The notes under the pieces were generated by a model. The model ran no database searches, was not told the DNA's origin, and worked only from the letters and a program-made list of their open reading frames with translations. This document shows positions 34,851-44,255 of a stretch of 64,000 nucleotides of DNA, piece after piece. The position numbers were made by a program, and so were the translations under genes. The stretch's first letter is position 1; every line of letters starts with the position of its first letter. Origin of the DNA: Caldithrix abyssi DSM 13497. Its GTDB lineage: Bacteria > Calditrichota > Calditrichia > Calditrichales > Calditrichaceae. The DNA is taken from NCBI RefSeq assembly GCF_001886815.1, contig NZ_CP018099.1, positions 496,001 to 560,000 on the forward strand, written 5' to 3'.

Positions 34851-35792
34851 TTATTTACTTAAATGTTTATCAAACGGATTCTGTAGTTTCAAAACTTTTT
34901 GTTCGGTATTTAGTTCCGCTTTAACGCCGATGGGCATGGTAAATTTTCGCATTCCATGACCATAGGGAAATCGGTAAAGCACCGGATAGGGCGTGTTGTC
35001 GAAGTAATCATGCAGCACGTCTTCTACCGAAACTTCCTTTCTGGAAGTGGAGTCATCCACACAATCAATAAACTCTCCCAGAATCAAGGCGGACAGCCGA
35101 TCGAAAATCCCAGCCTGTTTCAGCTGGGCAAGATATCGATCAATTTTGTACGGCGCCTCGCCCACGTCTTCTAAAAACAAAATGGCATTGGTCAAATCCG
35201 GCATAAAAGGCGTGCCCAGTTGGTGGGCCAGCATGGAAAGACAGCCACCAATCAGCCGGCCGGAAGCCCGCCCCGCCTGCCAGAGTTCCACGTTTTCTCT
35301 GGCGAATGAAAATTCGTACCAGGGATCGTCGTTAAAAACTTGCCCCCAGAAATGCCGTTCGGTAAAGGGATCGATGCCGCTGCCCATTTCCACGGCGACC
35401 ATGGGCCCGGAAAAAGCCGGCACACGGCTTTTAGCCCAAAAAGCAAGCTGAAGAGTGGTTACGTCGGAATAACCGACAAAGGGTTTTGGATTTTGACCTA
35501 TCAGTTCGTAATCAAGCTGATCCAGAATGCGCAGCGCCCCCCAGCCGCCGCGGGCGCAGACAATCATGTCAACTTCAGGGTCGGCAAAAAAGGTTTCAAT
35601 GTCTTTAACGCGCAGGCTATCCGAACCGCTAAAATACATGTGAGCGGCGCTTAAACTTTTCCCTCTTTTGACGTTGAAGCCCATCGATTCCAGATACTGG
35701 ATTCCTTTTTCCAGGCGCGCCGCGTCAGGAGGAAAGGCCGGCGCCAGCACGCCAATGGTGGCGTTCTTTTGAATGGCTGAAAAATATCTCAT
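34851..35792 (-). CDS. LD-carboxypeptidase (peptidase family S66)
   Basis: 313 residues from ATG 35792 (GAGG about nine bases upstream; an in-frame GTG lies at 35807). S66 motifs: nucleophile serine in VGYSDVTTLQLA, glutamate in LEDVGEAPYKIDRYL, and histidine in FPYGHGMRK. Cytoplasmic LD-carboxypeptidases cut the terminal D-alanine from murein tetrapeptides during recycling, which fits the cell-wall genes on both sides (mre block, AmgK-RapZ with MurU). Some S66 members instead cleave microcin C-type peptides. Confidence 0.9.
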   Translation of the reverse strand: MRYFSAIQKNATIGVLAPAFPPDAARLEKGIQYLESMGFNVKRGKSLSAAHMYFSGSDSLRVKDIETFFADPEVDMIVCARGGWGALRILDQLDYELIGQNPKPFVGYSDVTTLQLAFWAKSRVPAFSGPMVAVEMGSGIDPFTERHFWGQVFNDDPWYEFSFARENVELWQAGRASGRLIGGCLSMLAHQLGTPFMPDLTNAILFLEDVGEAPYKIDRYLAQLKQAGIFDRLSALILGEFIDCVDDSTSRKEVSVEDVLHDYFDNTPYPVLYRFPYGHGMRKFTMPIGVKAELNTEQKVLKLQNPFDKHLSK

Positions 35793-36001
35793 TTTGTCAA
35801 ACCTCACTGTTTTTTACAAAGTTAAGCCATCGTAAAATTTAATGCCAGTGTTTCTATGGGCGGAATCGAAAAAAGTTGAATTTTTTGTTTGCGAACTCCG
35901 AACATGTAGGAAAGCAAGGGGGATGGCTGGGCAATCATAAAATAAAATGTAACCTCATTGGCCGCGCAGTATCTAAAGCAAAAAACAGAATGGAGATAGC
36001 A

Positions 36002-36301
36002 ATGGAAGAACTGTTGCAGCAATTGGAAAAGGTCAAGTACCTGGCAATCACGCCGGAACAGGTGCAGTGGTTGTTAGACCATTGCAGACTTGTGGTTGAG
36101 CACGATACCATGGTTGCAGATAAAATAAGACTCCTGCAGTGCGGCGAGAGCTACGTTGTTCAGGAAAAATCCGATAAAGGCGAGTTTTTGGCGCGTCGCT
36201 TTGCTACGGAGCTGCAGGCCCGAGATTTTGTCATGGCCCGCATGAAAATCTATGAAGATATGTGGGACGGCTGCGGGTGCAAGGTTTATTATTACGAATA
36301 A
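36002..36301 (+). CDS. Small protein of unknown function
   Basis: 99 residues from ATG 36002, chosen because GGAGA lies six bases before it; the longer frame to 35876 reads through non-coding DNA. The sequence is soluble and mixed alpha/beta (MEELLQQLEKVKYLAITPEQ, then QWLLDHCRLVVEHD and a glycine-cysteine turn WDGCGCKVYYYE at the end). Not recognised. It ends five bases before the stop of a convergent small gene. Confidence 0.6.
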   Translation: MEELLQQLEKVKYLAITPEQVQWLLDHCRLVVEHDTMVADKIRLLQCGESYVVQEKSDKGEFLARRFATELQARDFVMARMKIYEDMWDGCGCKVYYYE

Positions 36302-36306
36302 TGCGC

Positions 36307-36495
36307 TTAAATGATGGCGCCCATGCCGATGTGATGGTTGATGGTCTGGTTGATCACTTCGTCGATGTTTAATTCACAGTGAAGAGCGAACCGTGTTTCC
36401 CTTTTGTCTTTGGATGGCAAGGAACCCTTTTTAAGGACATCCCTTTTTTCTTTTAATGATTTCGCCTCTTTATTGGATTTTGAAAAGGTGGCCAT
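36307..36495 (-). CDS. Small basic protein of unknown function
   Basis: 62 residues from ATG 36495, supported by GGGAGA eight bases upstream; a longer start at 36522 is possible. The first half is lysine-rich (SKSNKEAKSLKEKRDVLKKG), the second half ELNIDEVINQTINHHIGMGA is not. It resembles small cytosolic proteins of FCB bacteria but no family is recognised. Confidence 0.4.
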   Translation of the reverse strand: MATFSKSNKEAKSLKEKRDVLKKGSLPSKDKRETRFALHCELNIDEVINQTINHHIGMGAII

Positions 36496-36669
36496 AGGGC
36501 TTTCTCCCGGCTTTTGTTTCATGCTCAAATATTCGGCCGTTATACGGTAAAGTAAAGCGCAAAAACAAAAATGGGCAAAAATTGGGGGATGGATCACAAA
36601 AAACTAAGTTGTCATTCACGGTAAGAAATTTGTAAATTGATCTTTCACGAAAAAATATAAAGGATTTTT

Positions 36670-37611
36670 ATGAGAACGTGGTATGCGATTAGTTTAAGTC
36701 TGTTTTTAATCTTTGTTCAATGTAATAAAAGAGTCGTTGACAGCGATGCCGATAATGGTACTACTTTACCCGACAGCACGGTGCTGGTTGATCGTTTGGG
36801 GCTGACGGATCGTTTTGAAATTGCCACCTGGAATATTGAGAATTTTCCCAAAGCCGGAACGCAAACGGTGAACGACGTGGCTCAAATAATCAAAGACCTG
36901 GATATCGATCTGATTGGCGTGCAGGAGATTGCCAGCATCCGTTCGTTTAACGATCTTCTGGATCAAATGCCCGGCTGGAAGGGCGTTTTGTCTAATGACG
37001 TGTACAGCAGCGGGACGTATCAAAAAACAGGAATTTTGTACAAATCCGATTTTATTTCGGTTTCCGGCATTAAGAATATTTTTGAAAACGACTGGTACGC
37101 CTTTCCGCGTCCCCCGCTTCAGGCCTATGTGCAGGTGAAGGATCTGGACAGCGTTAAGTTCGATTTTAACATCATTGTCCTGCATCTGAAAGCCAGCGGC
37201 GGCAGCGAAAATGAAGCGCGCCGCAAAGAGGCGATAAACGATCTTTCACAATATATTAAAAACGAAATTGCCAGGGGAGCCGATCCCGATTTTGTTGTGC
37301 TGGGCGACTGGAACGATGTTTTAAGCGATCCGGAGAGCACCAATGTATTTCTGGCAATGCTCAACGATCCGCAGACGTTCACCTTTTTAACCCTGGGCTT
37401 AAGCAATCAATATTCTTACATTTCATACACCTACCGAAGCCTGATCGATCATATTATGATTACAAAGGACGCCGAAGCAGAATATGGAGCGGGCGAGTGT
37501 CGCGTTTTGTACCTGGATCAGCAATACCTTTCGTACCCTTCAAACGTCTCCGATCATCGACCGGTATTTGCTCGTTTTAACGGATTCCGGTTGAACCTTA
37601 GTGGGAATTGA
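36670..37611 (+). CDS. Endonuclease/exonuclease/phosphatase-family lipoprotein
   Basis: 313 residues. The signal peptide ends in a lipobox-like FVQC (Cys about residue 18). The EEP fold (about 50-305) shows IATWNIENFP, the metal glutamate in IGVQEIAS, VLHLKAS, the catalytic VVLGDWNDVL, and SDHRPVFARF at the end. Members hydrolyse phosphodiesters of nucleic acids or lipids; a surface or periplasmic nuclease or phosphodiesterase is inferred. A promoter is expected in the short gap upstream; its last 14 bases overlap the convergent VanZ gene. Confidence 0.85.
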   Translation: MRTWYAISLSLFLIFVQCNKRVVDSDADNGTTLPDSTVLVDRLGLTDRFEIATWNIENFPKAGTQTVNDVAQIIKDLDIDLIGVQEIASIRSFNDLLDQMPGWKGVLSNDVYSSGTYQKTGILYKSDFISVSGIKNIFENDWYAFPRPPLQAYVQVKDLDSVKFDFNIIVLHLKASGGSENEARRKEAINDLSQYIKNEIARGADPDFVVLGDWNDVLSDPESTNVFLAMLNDPQTFTFLTLGLSNQYSYISYTYRSLIDHIMITKDAEAEYGAGECRVLYLDQQYLSYPSNVSDHRPVFARFNGFRLNLSGN

Positions 37612-37987
37612 CGGCGCGCATTTTGTTCTGTTTGCGCTTAAAAAGATAGGTGAAGTAGAAAATGCCAAGGATGTCGGCCAGCAAATCTAAAATATCGGCA
37701 TCTCGTTGAAGGTTAAGGGATTGGTGCCATTCATCGCTAATGGCAAATAAGATGGCGATGACCAGCGTAACCAGCACGCGGTTTTTGTGAAGCCATGGCT
37801 GTGTTTCCAGCGACATGCCGCGTATCAATAACCATCCCAAAATCCCGAATACAAAAAAATGCATCAGTTTGTCTTCGATCTGAAGGCCAAGGGGCGGCAT
37901 TTTAAAGCCGCTCATCGAAGATTGGATGGTAATTAAAATCATCAATAAAATCCAGGGTAAATGCGCGTTAAGTCTATTTCCGTTCAT
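37598..37987 (-). CDS. VanZ-family membrane protein
   Basis: 129 residues from ATG 37987 (GAGG five bases upstream). Four membrane helices; the VanZ-like core reads KLMHFFVFGILGWLL, with AILFAISDEWHQSLN and RDADILDLLADILG. VanZ-like proteins occur in many bacteria without glycopeptide resistance and their function is unclear. Convergent with, and slightly overlapping, the EEP lipoprotein gene. Confidence 0.85.
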   Translation of the reverse strand: MNGNRLNAHLPWILLMILITIQSSMSGFKMPPLGLQIEDKLMHFFVFGILGWLLIRGMSLETQPWLHKNRVLVTLVIAILFAISDEWHQSLNLQRDADILDLLADILGIFYFTYLFKRKQNKMRAVNSH

Positions 37988-38102
37988 GCTCGCCTCATTT
38001 TTATCAGGGACAAACATAGCAATCCTGACGAGTAAAATCAATTTCTTTTGACATCGTTGTAGCGCGTTTCTAAATTGGTATTTTACAACAGGGGAACAAT
38101 GA

Positions 38103-38534
38103 ATGGGATTATTAAAAAAAGGGGAATACCGGGTCGTATTTCCGAGCCATGTCAAATATTTGCCCAGGATCGAACAGTTGACAACCAAAATCTCGGAAGA
38201 GTTGCATTTTAATGAAGACGACCGGGACGATCTTTCGATTGCGATTACGGAGTTGTTTAATAATGCCTTGCATCACGGTAATCGCGACGATGAATCAAAA
38301 AAGATCGTCGTTACCTTTAAAGTGTTAAGCAAGGGACTACAAATTTCGGTACAGGATGAGGGCGGGGGCTTCAGGCGCGAGAATGTACGCGATCCCCTTG
38401 CCGAAGAAAATATCATGAAAACGAGCGGTCGGGGATTATTTTTGGTTGAACAATTAGTTGATAAGATTAGTTACCATACTTCGCCTACAGGAAGCGAAGT
38501 CATTATCTTTAAAAAATTTTCACAGTTGAATTAA
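38103..38534 (+). CDS. Anti-sigma-factor-type serine kinase (HATPase_c_2)
   Basis: 143 residues forming a single GHKL ATPase domain: AITELFNNALHHGN (N box), VQDEGGGFR (G1) and TSGRGLFLVEQLVDKISY (G2). This is the RsbW/SpoIIAB-type family that phosphorylates anti-sigma antagonists or acts in partner switching. No sigma factor or STAS antagonist is adjacent, so its partner lies elsewhere. It precedes mnmA by 16 bases and may share its transcript. Confidence 0.85.
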   Translation: MGLLKKGEYRVVFPSHVKYLPRIEQLTTKISEELHFNEDDRDDLSIAITELFNNALHHGNRDDESKKIVVTFKVLSKGLQISVQDEGGGFRRENVRDPLAEENIMKTSGRGLFLVEQLVDKISYHTSPTGSEVIIFKKFSQLN

Positions 38535-38550
38535 GGATTTTTTTACATAG

Positions 38551-39675
38551 ATGACAGACATTCAGCAAAAAACGGTGGTGGTTGCCATGAGCGGCGGGGT
38601 CGATAGCTCGGTGGCCGCCCTGCTCCTCAAGGAACAGGGGTACCATTGCATTGGCATCACCATGAAGTTGTGGGATTACGAACTGGTGGGCGGCAACGTA
38701 AATCATGAAAGCGGTTGCTGTTCGCTGGATTCGATTAACGACGCCCGTCAGGTGTGCGCTAAAATCGGCATTCCTCATTATGTGTTGAATTTTAGCCGGG
38801 AATTTCACGAAAGCGTGGTGGATAATTTTATCACCGAGTATCTGGAAGGCAAAACGCCCAATCCGTGTGTTCTGTGCAATACCAAAATCAAGTGGCAAAC
38901 GCTGATCGAGCGGGCACAGGAGCTGGGCGCCGATTACATTGCCACAGGACATTACGCACGTGTGGTGTACAATGCGCAAACACAGCGCTACGAGCTGTGG
39001 CAGGGAAAGTACAAAGAGAAGGATCAATCCTATGCTCTGTGGGGGATTAAGCAATCCAGCCTGGCCAGAACGTTGTTCCCTCTGGGCGAGTTAACCAAGC
39101 CCGAAGTGCGGGACATTGCCGAAAAGTACGGTTTAAAAACGGCCACTAAAAAAGAGAGCATGGAAATCTGTTTCGTGCCGGATAACGATTACCGACGATT
39201 TTTAACCCAGGTTGTGGATGGACTGGAAGAGAAGGTGAAAGATGGGGAGCTGGTGACGGTTGACGGGGAAACCGTAGGGCAGCACAAGGGATACCCCTTT
39301 TTTACCATTGGTCAGCGCAGAGGGCTGGGCAGGGGCTTTGGGAAACCCATGTACGTTGTGGAAACCGATCCGCAGCATAACCGAGTGGTGATCGGCGACG
39401 AAAAGCATCTCTACTCTACAGAACTGATCGCCCGGTCGGTTAATTTTATCAGCATTCCGCACGCTCGCGGTGGGGTAAAATGCCTGGTGAAAATACGGTA
39501 CAAATCTCCGGCCGCGCCGGCCACCATTTATTCCATGGAAGGCGAACGGGTGCGCGTGGTATTTGACGCGCCGCAAAAAGCGGTTACGCCGGGGCAATCT
39601 GCCGTGTTTTACGACGGCGAAAAAGTGCTGGGCGGCGGAATTATTGAATCTTTTAAACGAGCGACGGAAGAATAG
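38551..39675 (+). CDS. mnmA: tRNA 2-thiouridine synthase MnmA
   Basis: 374 residues, the normal length. PP-loop ATP pyrophosphatase signature VAMSGGVDSSVAALLLKEQG, catalytic cysteines in NPCVLCNTKIKW and MEICFVPDNDYR, the TGHYARV loop, and DQSYALWGI. MnmA transfers sulfur to uridine 34 of tRNA-Lys, -Glu and -Gln. Start ATG with a weak purine-rich upstream region. Confidence 0.95.
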   Translation: MTDIQQKTVVVAMSGGVDSSVAALLLKEQGYHCIGITMKLWDYELVGGNVNHESGCCSLDSINDARQVCAKIGIPHYVLNFSREFHESVVDNFITEYLEGKTPNPCVLCNTKIKWQTLIERAQELGADYIATGHYARVVYNAQTQRYELWQGKYKEKDQSYALWGIKQSSLARTLFPLGELTKPEVRDIAEKYGLKTATKKESMEICFVPDNDYRRFLTQVVDGLEEKVKDGELVTVDGETVGQHKGYPFFTIGQRRGLGRGFGKPMYVVETDPQHNRVVIGDEKHLYSTELIARSVNFISIPHARGGVKCLVKIRYKSPAAPATIYSMEGERVRVVFDAPQKAVTPGQSAVFYDGEKVLGGGIIESFKRATEE

Positions 39676-39714
39676 TCGTTCCCCGGACAACACAAGCCTA
39701 AACATCAAAAGCAA

Positions 39715-39895
39715 AATACTAAGGCAGCGTAGCCGCAACCAAAACTAACCGCAAAGAGCACAAAGAAGTCACAAAGTACGCAAAGAAAAAATAAAACCAA
39801 TTATTCAACATGTAAGTAAAAAACTCATCATGCCGGCAAGATTGACGCCCCGGGGGATGAGTTTTTAAAACAGCACAAAAACTTTCGAATCCCGC
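39715..39895. repeat. Composite repeat left of the IS1182-type element
   Basis: Partial type A repeat (AAGGCAGCGTAGCCGCAACC, then AACCGCAAAGAGCACAAAGAA), followed by the shared phrase GGGGGATGAGTTTTTAAAAC and AGCACAAAAACTTTCGAATC. The end CCCGCCAGG forms the left half of a palindrome that the insertion sequence split. Confidence 0.65.
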
Positions 39896-39899
39896 CAGG

Positions 39900-41606
39900 G
39901 AGGCTGTTGCAAATTCAGTTTGAGTAAAATTCAAAAAATTTGTAAATTCTGGGCGACAGATAAAACAAGTAATAACAAAGGAATTCCATGAGTTTTATTA
40001 CTTATAATCGCTCACAAATGAATCTCTTTGGCTATAGTGTGGAAGATTTTGCCAGAGACGATCCAAAGAGTCGATTTGTAGTGGAGTTGGTTTCGCGCCT
40101 TGATTTAAGTGCACTTTATTCCCGTTATAGTTCGCAAGGCGGTGATTCTTATGCCCCAGACATGATGCTTGCCTTATGGTTTTATGCTTATAGTAACGGC
40201 ATTACCAGCACCCGTAAGCTGGAGGAATTGTGTAAATTTGATACGCGCTACATTTATATCACTGGGAATCAGCATCCGGATCATAGTACATTAAGTCGTT
40301 TTCGCAAGGCACATTTGGATTTATTAGACCAATATTTTGTAGAGATACTTTTAATTGCCCAGGCCGAAGGCATAAGTAGTTTCAACCAGATAGCCATAGA
40401 TGGCACGAAAATCAAAGCGCACAGCAGTAAGCGTCATGGCTACACTGAGGATCAATTAGACAAACGTATAGAGAAGTTAAGAGCAGAGATCAAGCAATAC
40501 ATGCAGCGCTGTAATTTTGTAGAACAGGGGGCCACGGATGAATTAGATTTAGAAACTCTTCGAGCGGAGAAAGAACGGCTTGAGCGCTTAGAGAAAGAGA
40601 TATTAGAACGTAAAGCCCAATTGAAAGAGCGTAAGAAACAGCTCAAATCAGAACATCGTTCAAGACATCAAATAAATGTAAAAGAGCCGGATGCCCGCAT
40701 GATGCCTTCGGTGGATGGGCCGGGTTATAACGCACAATTAGGCGTAGATATGTCCAGTCATTTAATTGTAGCCCATGAAGTGGTAAGCCAGCCCAACGAC
40801 CAGGGTCAATTCATACCGATTCAAGAACAAGTAGAGAAGAATCTTGGTTCAGATGATAAGCGATCTTACACGGCCGATTCCGGTTATCACAATAGCACAG
40901 ACCTAAAAGAATTGGAAGAAAAGCAGATTGATGCCGTAATAGCCGATCCCCAGTTATCCAATCGTTCGATAAAGGAGACACCAACCTCCAAGGAAGAATT
41001 GCAAAAAGAAGAAAGAAAACTAAAACGAAGTGATTTTGTGTATCATGAACAGGGAGATTACTATGAATGTCCGACGGGTAAGAAGCTTTTTCCAGTTGAG
41101 AGGAATAGCGAACGGATCGTATATCGTTCCAATGATTGTCAGGACTGTCCCTTAATTAATTTATGCATTTCCAGTAAAAAGAAAGTTAAGCAAATCCATC
41201 GTTCAGTTAATGAGAGTTATTGCGAACGTATGGCGAAAAAGTTACAAACTTCAGCGGCGCAGGAACGACTAAAAAAGCGTTCGGTGACAGTTGAACCTGT
41301 TTTTGGTAACTTGAAGCATAATTTAGGCTATCGTGGATTTTCCTTATCTGGTCTTAATAATGTTCGTAGTGAATTTACGTTAATGTGTATTGGGCATAAT
41401 ATTAATGTTCTATTTAAAAATATGTTAGGGAAACGTTTAGCAGCGTTTATAACAGCATCACAAGAAAAAGATGATCTATTAATTTTATTTTCAAAGAATA
41501 TTTTGGCGTTTTTAATTCTATATTTTGCCCAACGCTTAAGAATGAGAAAAAATTATCAATATCGGAGAATATAAGCATTAATTCCTCCCCCCCATGCAAC
41601 AGCCTC
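39900..41606 (+). mobile_element. IS1182-type insertion sequence
   Basis: 1707 bp with perfect 12 bp terminal inverted repeats, GAGGCTGTTGCA (39900-39911) and TGCAACAGCCTC (41595-41606), flanked by a 4 bp direct repeat CAGG (39896-39899 and 41607-41610). The rejoined target would read CCCGCCAGGGCGGG, a palindrome with the duplicated bases at its centre, matching the known habit of IS1182 elements for palindromic targets. Confidence 0.9.
39988..41574 (+). CDS. IS1182-family transposase
   Basis: 528 residues; AAAGGA precedes the ATG at a normal distance, unlike the two leaderless transposase genes at 22-27 kb. The N-terminal DUF772-type domain (SRLDLSALYSRYS, YSNGITSTRKLEELC) precedes a DDE core with D in IAIDGTKIKAHSSK (about 138), D in TADSGYHNSTDLK (about 298) and E in TVEPVFGNLKHNLGYRGF (about 434). 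A long charged coiled coil (about 155-220) and a cysteine pair motif CQDCPLINLC are present. The frame is complete. Confidence 0.92.
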   Translation: MSFITYNRSQMNLFGYSVEDFARDDPKSRFVVELVSRLDLSALYSRYSSQGGDSYAPDMMLALWFYAYSNGITSTRKLEELCKFDTRYIYITGNQHPDHSTLSRFRKAHLDLLDQYFVEILLIAQAEGISSFNQIAIDGTKIKAHSSKRHGYTEDQLDKRIEKLRAEIKQYMQRCNFVEQGATDELDLETLRAEKERLERLEKEILERKAQLKERKKQLKSEHRSRHQINVKEPDARMMPSVDGPGYNAQLGVDMSSHLIVAHEVVSQPNDQGQFIPIQEQVEKNLGSDDKRSYTADSGYHNSTDLKELEEKQIDAVIADPQLSNRSIKETPTSKEELQKEERKLKRSDFVYHEQGDYYECPTGKKLFPVERNSERIVYRSNDCQDCPLINLCISSKKKVKQIHRSVNESYCERMAKKLQTSAAQERLKKRSVTVEPVFGNLKHNLGYRGFSLSGLNNVRSEFTLMCIGHNINVLFKNMLGKRLAAFITASQEKDDLLILFSKNILAFLILYFAQRLRMRKNYQYRRI

Positions 41607-42041
41607 CAGGGCGGGACTAGATTCTACGAAGGAAGTATTCTAATTTCATTTAATTGGTCTATTGTTTTTATTTAAATTACATAAAAAATATTCGTGCCCA
41701 TTCGTGAAATTCGTGGTTATTATACTGAACTCATACATTGTCTTTGACTTTTGGGGCAGCCTCGGGTAAATTGCGCTGAAGTGTTTAGCTTTGGCCTCAG
41801 AATAATTTGTTTAATCTTTTTCTGCCATTATTGCGAGAAAATTATTCTGCGCGCGTTGCGGTTAATTTTGGTTGCGGCCTTGTTCTCTTAGGCGTTTTAT
41901 TGACGGGTCGATTTGAGTGTGCGGAAACGGCGTGTGATTTTTGCGCGGCCTGGCAGACGGGTTAAATGAAATGTTTGCCCCTGATGATTAAGCTTCGTAA
42001 TTTACTGAGAAAAAAAGTTTAATCTACAGCATTGGAAAATC
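41607..42041. repeat. Repeat-rich gap upstream of panB
   Basis: Contains the CCATTCGTGAAATTCGTGG repeat (41679-41735), a type B tail (CATTGTCTTTGACTTTTGGG, about 41735-41765), and an inverted degenerate type A copy (about 41785-41885). The last 150 bases should hold the panB promoter, but no strong box is evident. Confidence 0.65.
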
Positions 42042-42857
42042 ATGTCGGTACAAAGAGAAGTCAAGCGCATTACGGTGCCCGTAATCAAACGTATGAAGGC
42101 GCAGGGCGAGCCCATTGCCATGCTCACGGCTTACGATACGTTGATGGCCGAATTACTGGATGAAAGCGGGGTGGATATTATCCTGGTTGGCGATTCGGGC
42201 GGGATGGTGATGGCCGGACACGAAAATACGCTTTCGGTAACCATGGAAGAGATGTTGCACTATGTAAAGGCGGTGCGCAAAGGGGTTAATCGCGCTTTGC
42301 TGGTGGCAGATATGCCCTTTCTAAGTTATCAGGTGAGCGTGGAAGAGGGCGTGCGCAACGCGGGTCGCTTTTTACAGGAAGGCGGCGCCGAAGCGGTAAA
42401 GATCGAAGGCGGCAGGTCCGTTGCGCCATTGATTGAGCGGCTGGTTGAAATTGGCATCCCGGTGATGGGCCATCTGGGGCTTACGCCGCAATCTGTTCAT
42501 TTGTTTGGCGGTTATGGCGTGCAGGGCAAAGAGGCGGAAATTGCCGAGAAACTGAAACAGGAAGCAAAATCACTGGAAGACGCCGGCGTGTTTTCGCTGG
42601 TGTTGGAAAAGATACCCGCCAGGCTGGCGAAAGAGATCAGTGAAAACTTAAAAATCCCCACCATTGGCATTGGCGCCGGAAAATACTGTGACGGACAGGT
42701 TCTGGTCAGCCATGATATGCTGGGGCTGTACGAAAAATTCAAGCCCAAATTTGTACGTCGATATGCGCAGCTCGCTAAAACCATGCGGGAAGCCTTTATT
42801 AATTATGTACAGGATGTAAAACAAAGAGATTTTCCCGATGACCATGAAAGTTATTAA
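42042..42857 (+). CDS. panB: Ketopantoate hydroxymethyltransferase PanB
   Basis: 271 residues. Conserved blocks: MLTAYDTLMAELLDESGVDI, VGDSGGMVMAGHENTLSVTM, VKIEGGRSV, GHLGLTPQSVHLFGGYGVQG and GIGAGKYCDGQVLV. PanB transfers a hydroxymethyl group from methylene-tetrahydrofolate to ketoisovalerate, the first step to pantothenate and coenzyme A. Overlaps panC by 20 bases, so the pair is an operon. Confidence 0.97.
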   Translation: MSVQREVKRITVPVIKRMKAQGEPIAMLTAYDTLMAELLDESGVDIILVGDSGGMVMAGHENTLSVTMEEMLHYVKAVRKGVNRALLVADMPFLSYQVSVEEGVRNAGRFLQEGGAEAVKIEGGRSVAPLIERLVEIGIPVMGHLGLTPQSVHLFGGYGVQGKEAEIAEKLKQEAKSLEDAGVFSLVLEKIPARLAKEISENLKIPTIGIGAGKYCDGQVLVSHDMLGLYEKFKPKFVRRYAQLAKTMREAFINYVQDVKQRDFPDDHESY

Positions 42858-43692
42858 AACCATCCCAGAAATGCGCGCATGGACGCAGGCCGTAAAAGCC
42901 AGAGGCGAAACGGTTGGTTTTGTGCCGACCATGGGCTTTTTGCACGAAGGCCATTTGAGCTTGATCCGCCAGGCCAAAAAACGCGCGCAACGCGTGGTGG
43001 TTAGCATTTACGTGAACCCAACGCAGTTTGGACCCAATGAAGATTTTGAAAAATACCCGCGTGATTTTGAGCGGGACGAACAATTATGTAAGGCCGAAGG
43101 CGTGGACGCCGTATTCTATCCGGACGACAATGAGATGTACTCCTCTTTGCACAAAACCTATGTCATTACCGAAGATTTAAGCCAGGTGCTTTGCGGCCGG
43201 TCGCGTCCCACGCATTTCAGAGGAGTAACGACCGTTGTGGCCAAGCTTTTCAATATTGTGCAGCCAGATTTTGCCGTGTTTGGACAAAAAGACGCCCAAC
43301 AGGCCATTATCATCAAACGCATGGCAGAAGATCTGAATTTCCCGGTGGAAATTGTTGTGGCGCCGATTATCCGCGAAAAAGACGGACTGGCTATGAGTTC
43401 GCGCAACAAGTACCTGAGTCCTCGCCAGCGAAAAGAAGCCACGGTGCTTTACCGCAGCTTAAAAATGGCCGAGCAAGAATACAGCAACGGCAATCACGAC
43501 ATTGAGGACATCAAGAAAAAAATGCGGCAATTGATCGAAGCAGAATCTTCGGGGAAAATAGATTACATCGAAGCGGTGGATGCCGAAACGCTGGGCCCGC
43601 CCCGCCCGGGCGAGAGACCGATTCTCATTGCCCTGGCTGTTTATTTTGAGCCGGCGCGATTGATTGACAATATTATTCTACAGAAAGGTTGA
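42838..43692 (+). CDS. panC: Pantothenate synthetase PanC
   Basis: 284 residues. ATP-site motif PTMGFLHEGHLSLIRQA, SIYVNPTQFGPNEDF, VFGQKDAQQAIIIKRM and the KMSKS-equivalent AMSSRNKYLSPRQR. It joins pantoate and beta-alanine. ATG 42838 lies within the end of panB; ATG 42844 is an alternative two codons later. Confidence 0.97.
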   Translation: MTMKVIKTIPEMRAWTQAVKARGETVGFVPTMGFLHEGHLSLIRQAKKRAQRVVVSIYVNPTQFGPNEDFEKYPRDFERDEQLCKAEGVDAVFYPDDNEMYSSLHKTYVITEDLSQVLCGRSRPTHFRGVTTVVAKLFNIVQPDFAVFGQKDAQQAIIIKRMAEDLNFPVEIVVAPIIREKDGLAMSSRNKYLSPRQRKEATVLYRSLKMAEQEYSNGNHDIEDIKKKMRQLIEAESSGKIDYIEAVDAETLGPPRPGERPILIALAVYFEPARLIDNIILQKG

Positions 43693-43986
43693 TTCCGAGG
43701 CGGAAAAGATACAGGTAAAAATCAACCGCAAGGGATAAAAAGAAATCGCGGAGCAGACCACCTGGTAATGAGTGAGGGGTGATCTGTAATGTGTATTGAC
43801 GGGTCTAAGTAATTTTGTAAAACCTTCTCACGCACGGTGCAGCCTGCAATATTTTGGGGACAGGAATATTGTAAAATTGGCAATAATTTAAAGAGTTGAG
43901 CGAAACCAACGTTAAATGTAAAATATTTTTCACACGGCAATTGATTTACAGAACATATGTAGAAACGTAAACCTGAATTACAAGAT

Positions 43987-44255
43987 CGGAAATTGCCGAT
44001 ACACTGAATGTCCCCCAAATTTTTTAAGATTACAATATTTTTTCTAAGATCATTTTTACAACTCACCCCCTAACCTCATACTTATTAACACGTTATGGGT
44101 GCTCTTGTCCCCCTCTCTTTGCAAAAAGACTCATAGAGCAAGGCGGGGAATGAGGTGAGTTTTTCATACATTCAGCTAATGTACTCTCTTAAATATCAAT
44201 CGATTATAAGTTCTTTGTTTGAAATTTTGGGGGACATTCGGAAATTGCCGATACA
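43987..44255. mobile_element. MITE-like element flanked by 17 bp direct repeats
   Basis: CGGAAATTGCCGATACA occurs at 43987-44003 and 44239-44255. The 235 bases between begin, after CT, with GAATGTCCCCCAAA and end with the reverse complement TTTGGGGGACATTC (with one extra T beside it). Inside is a further inverted piece, AACTCACCCCCTAACCTCAT against GAATGAGGTGAGTT. There is no gene. The layout suggests a small non-autonomous element, though a 17 bp direct repeat is long for a target duplication. Confidence 0.5.

Noticed and set aside
43722-44066. Minus-strand frame of 114 codons
   Set aside because: It crosses the direct repeat and terminal inverted repeat of the MITE-like segment and shows no protein features.
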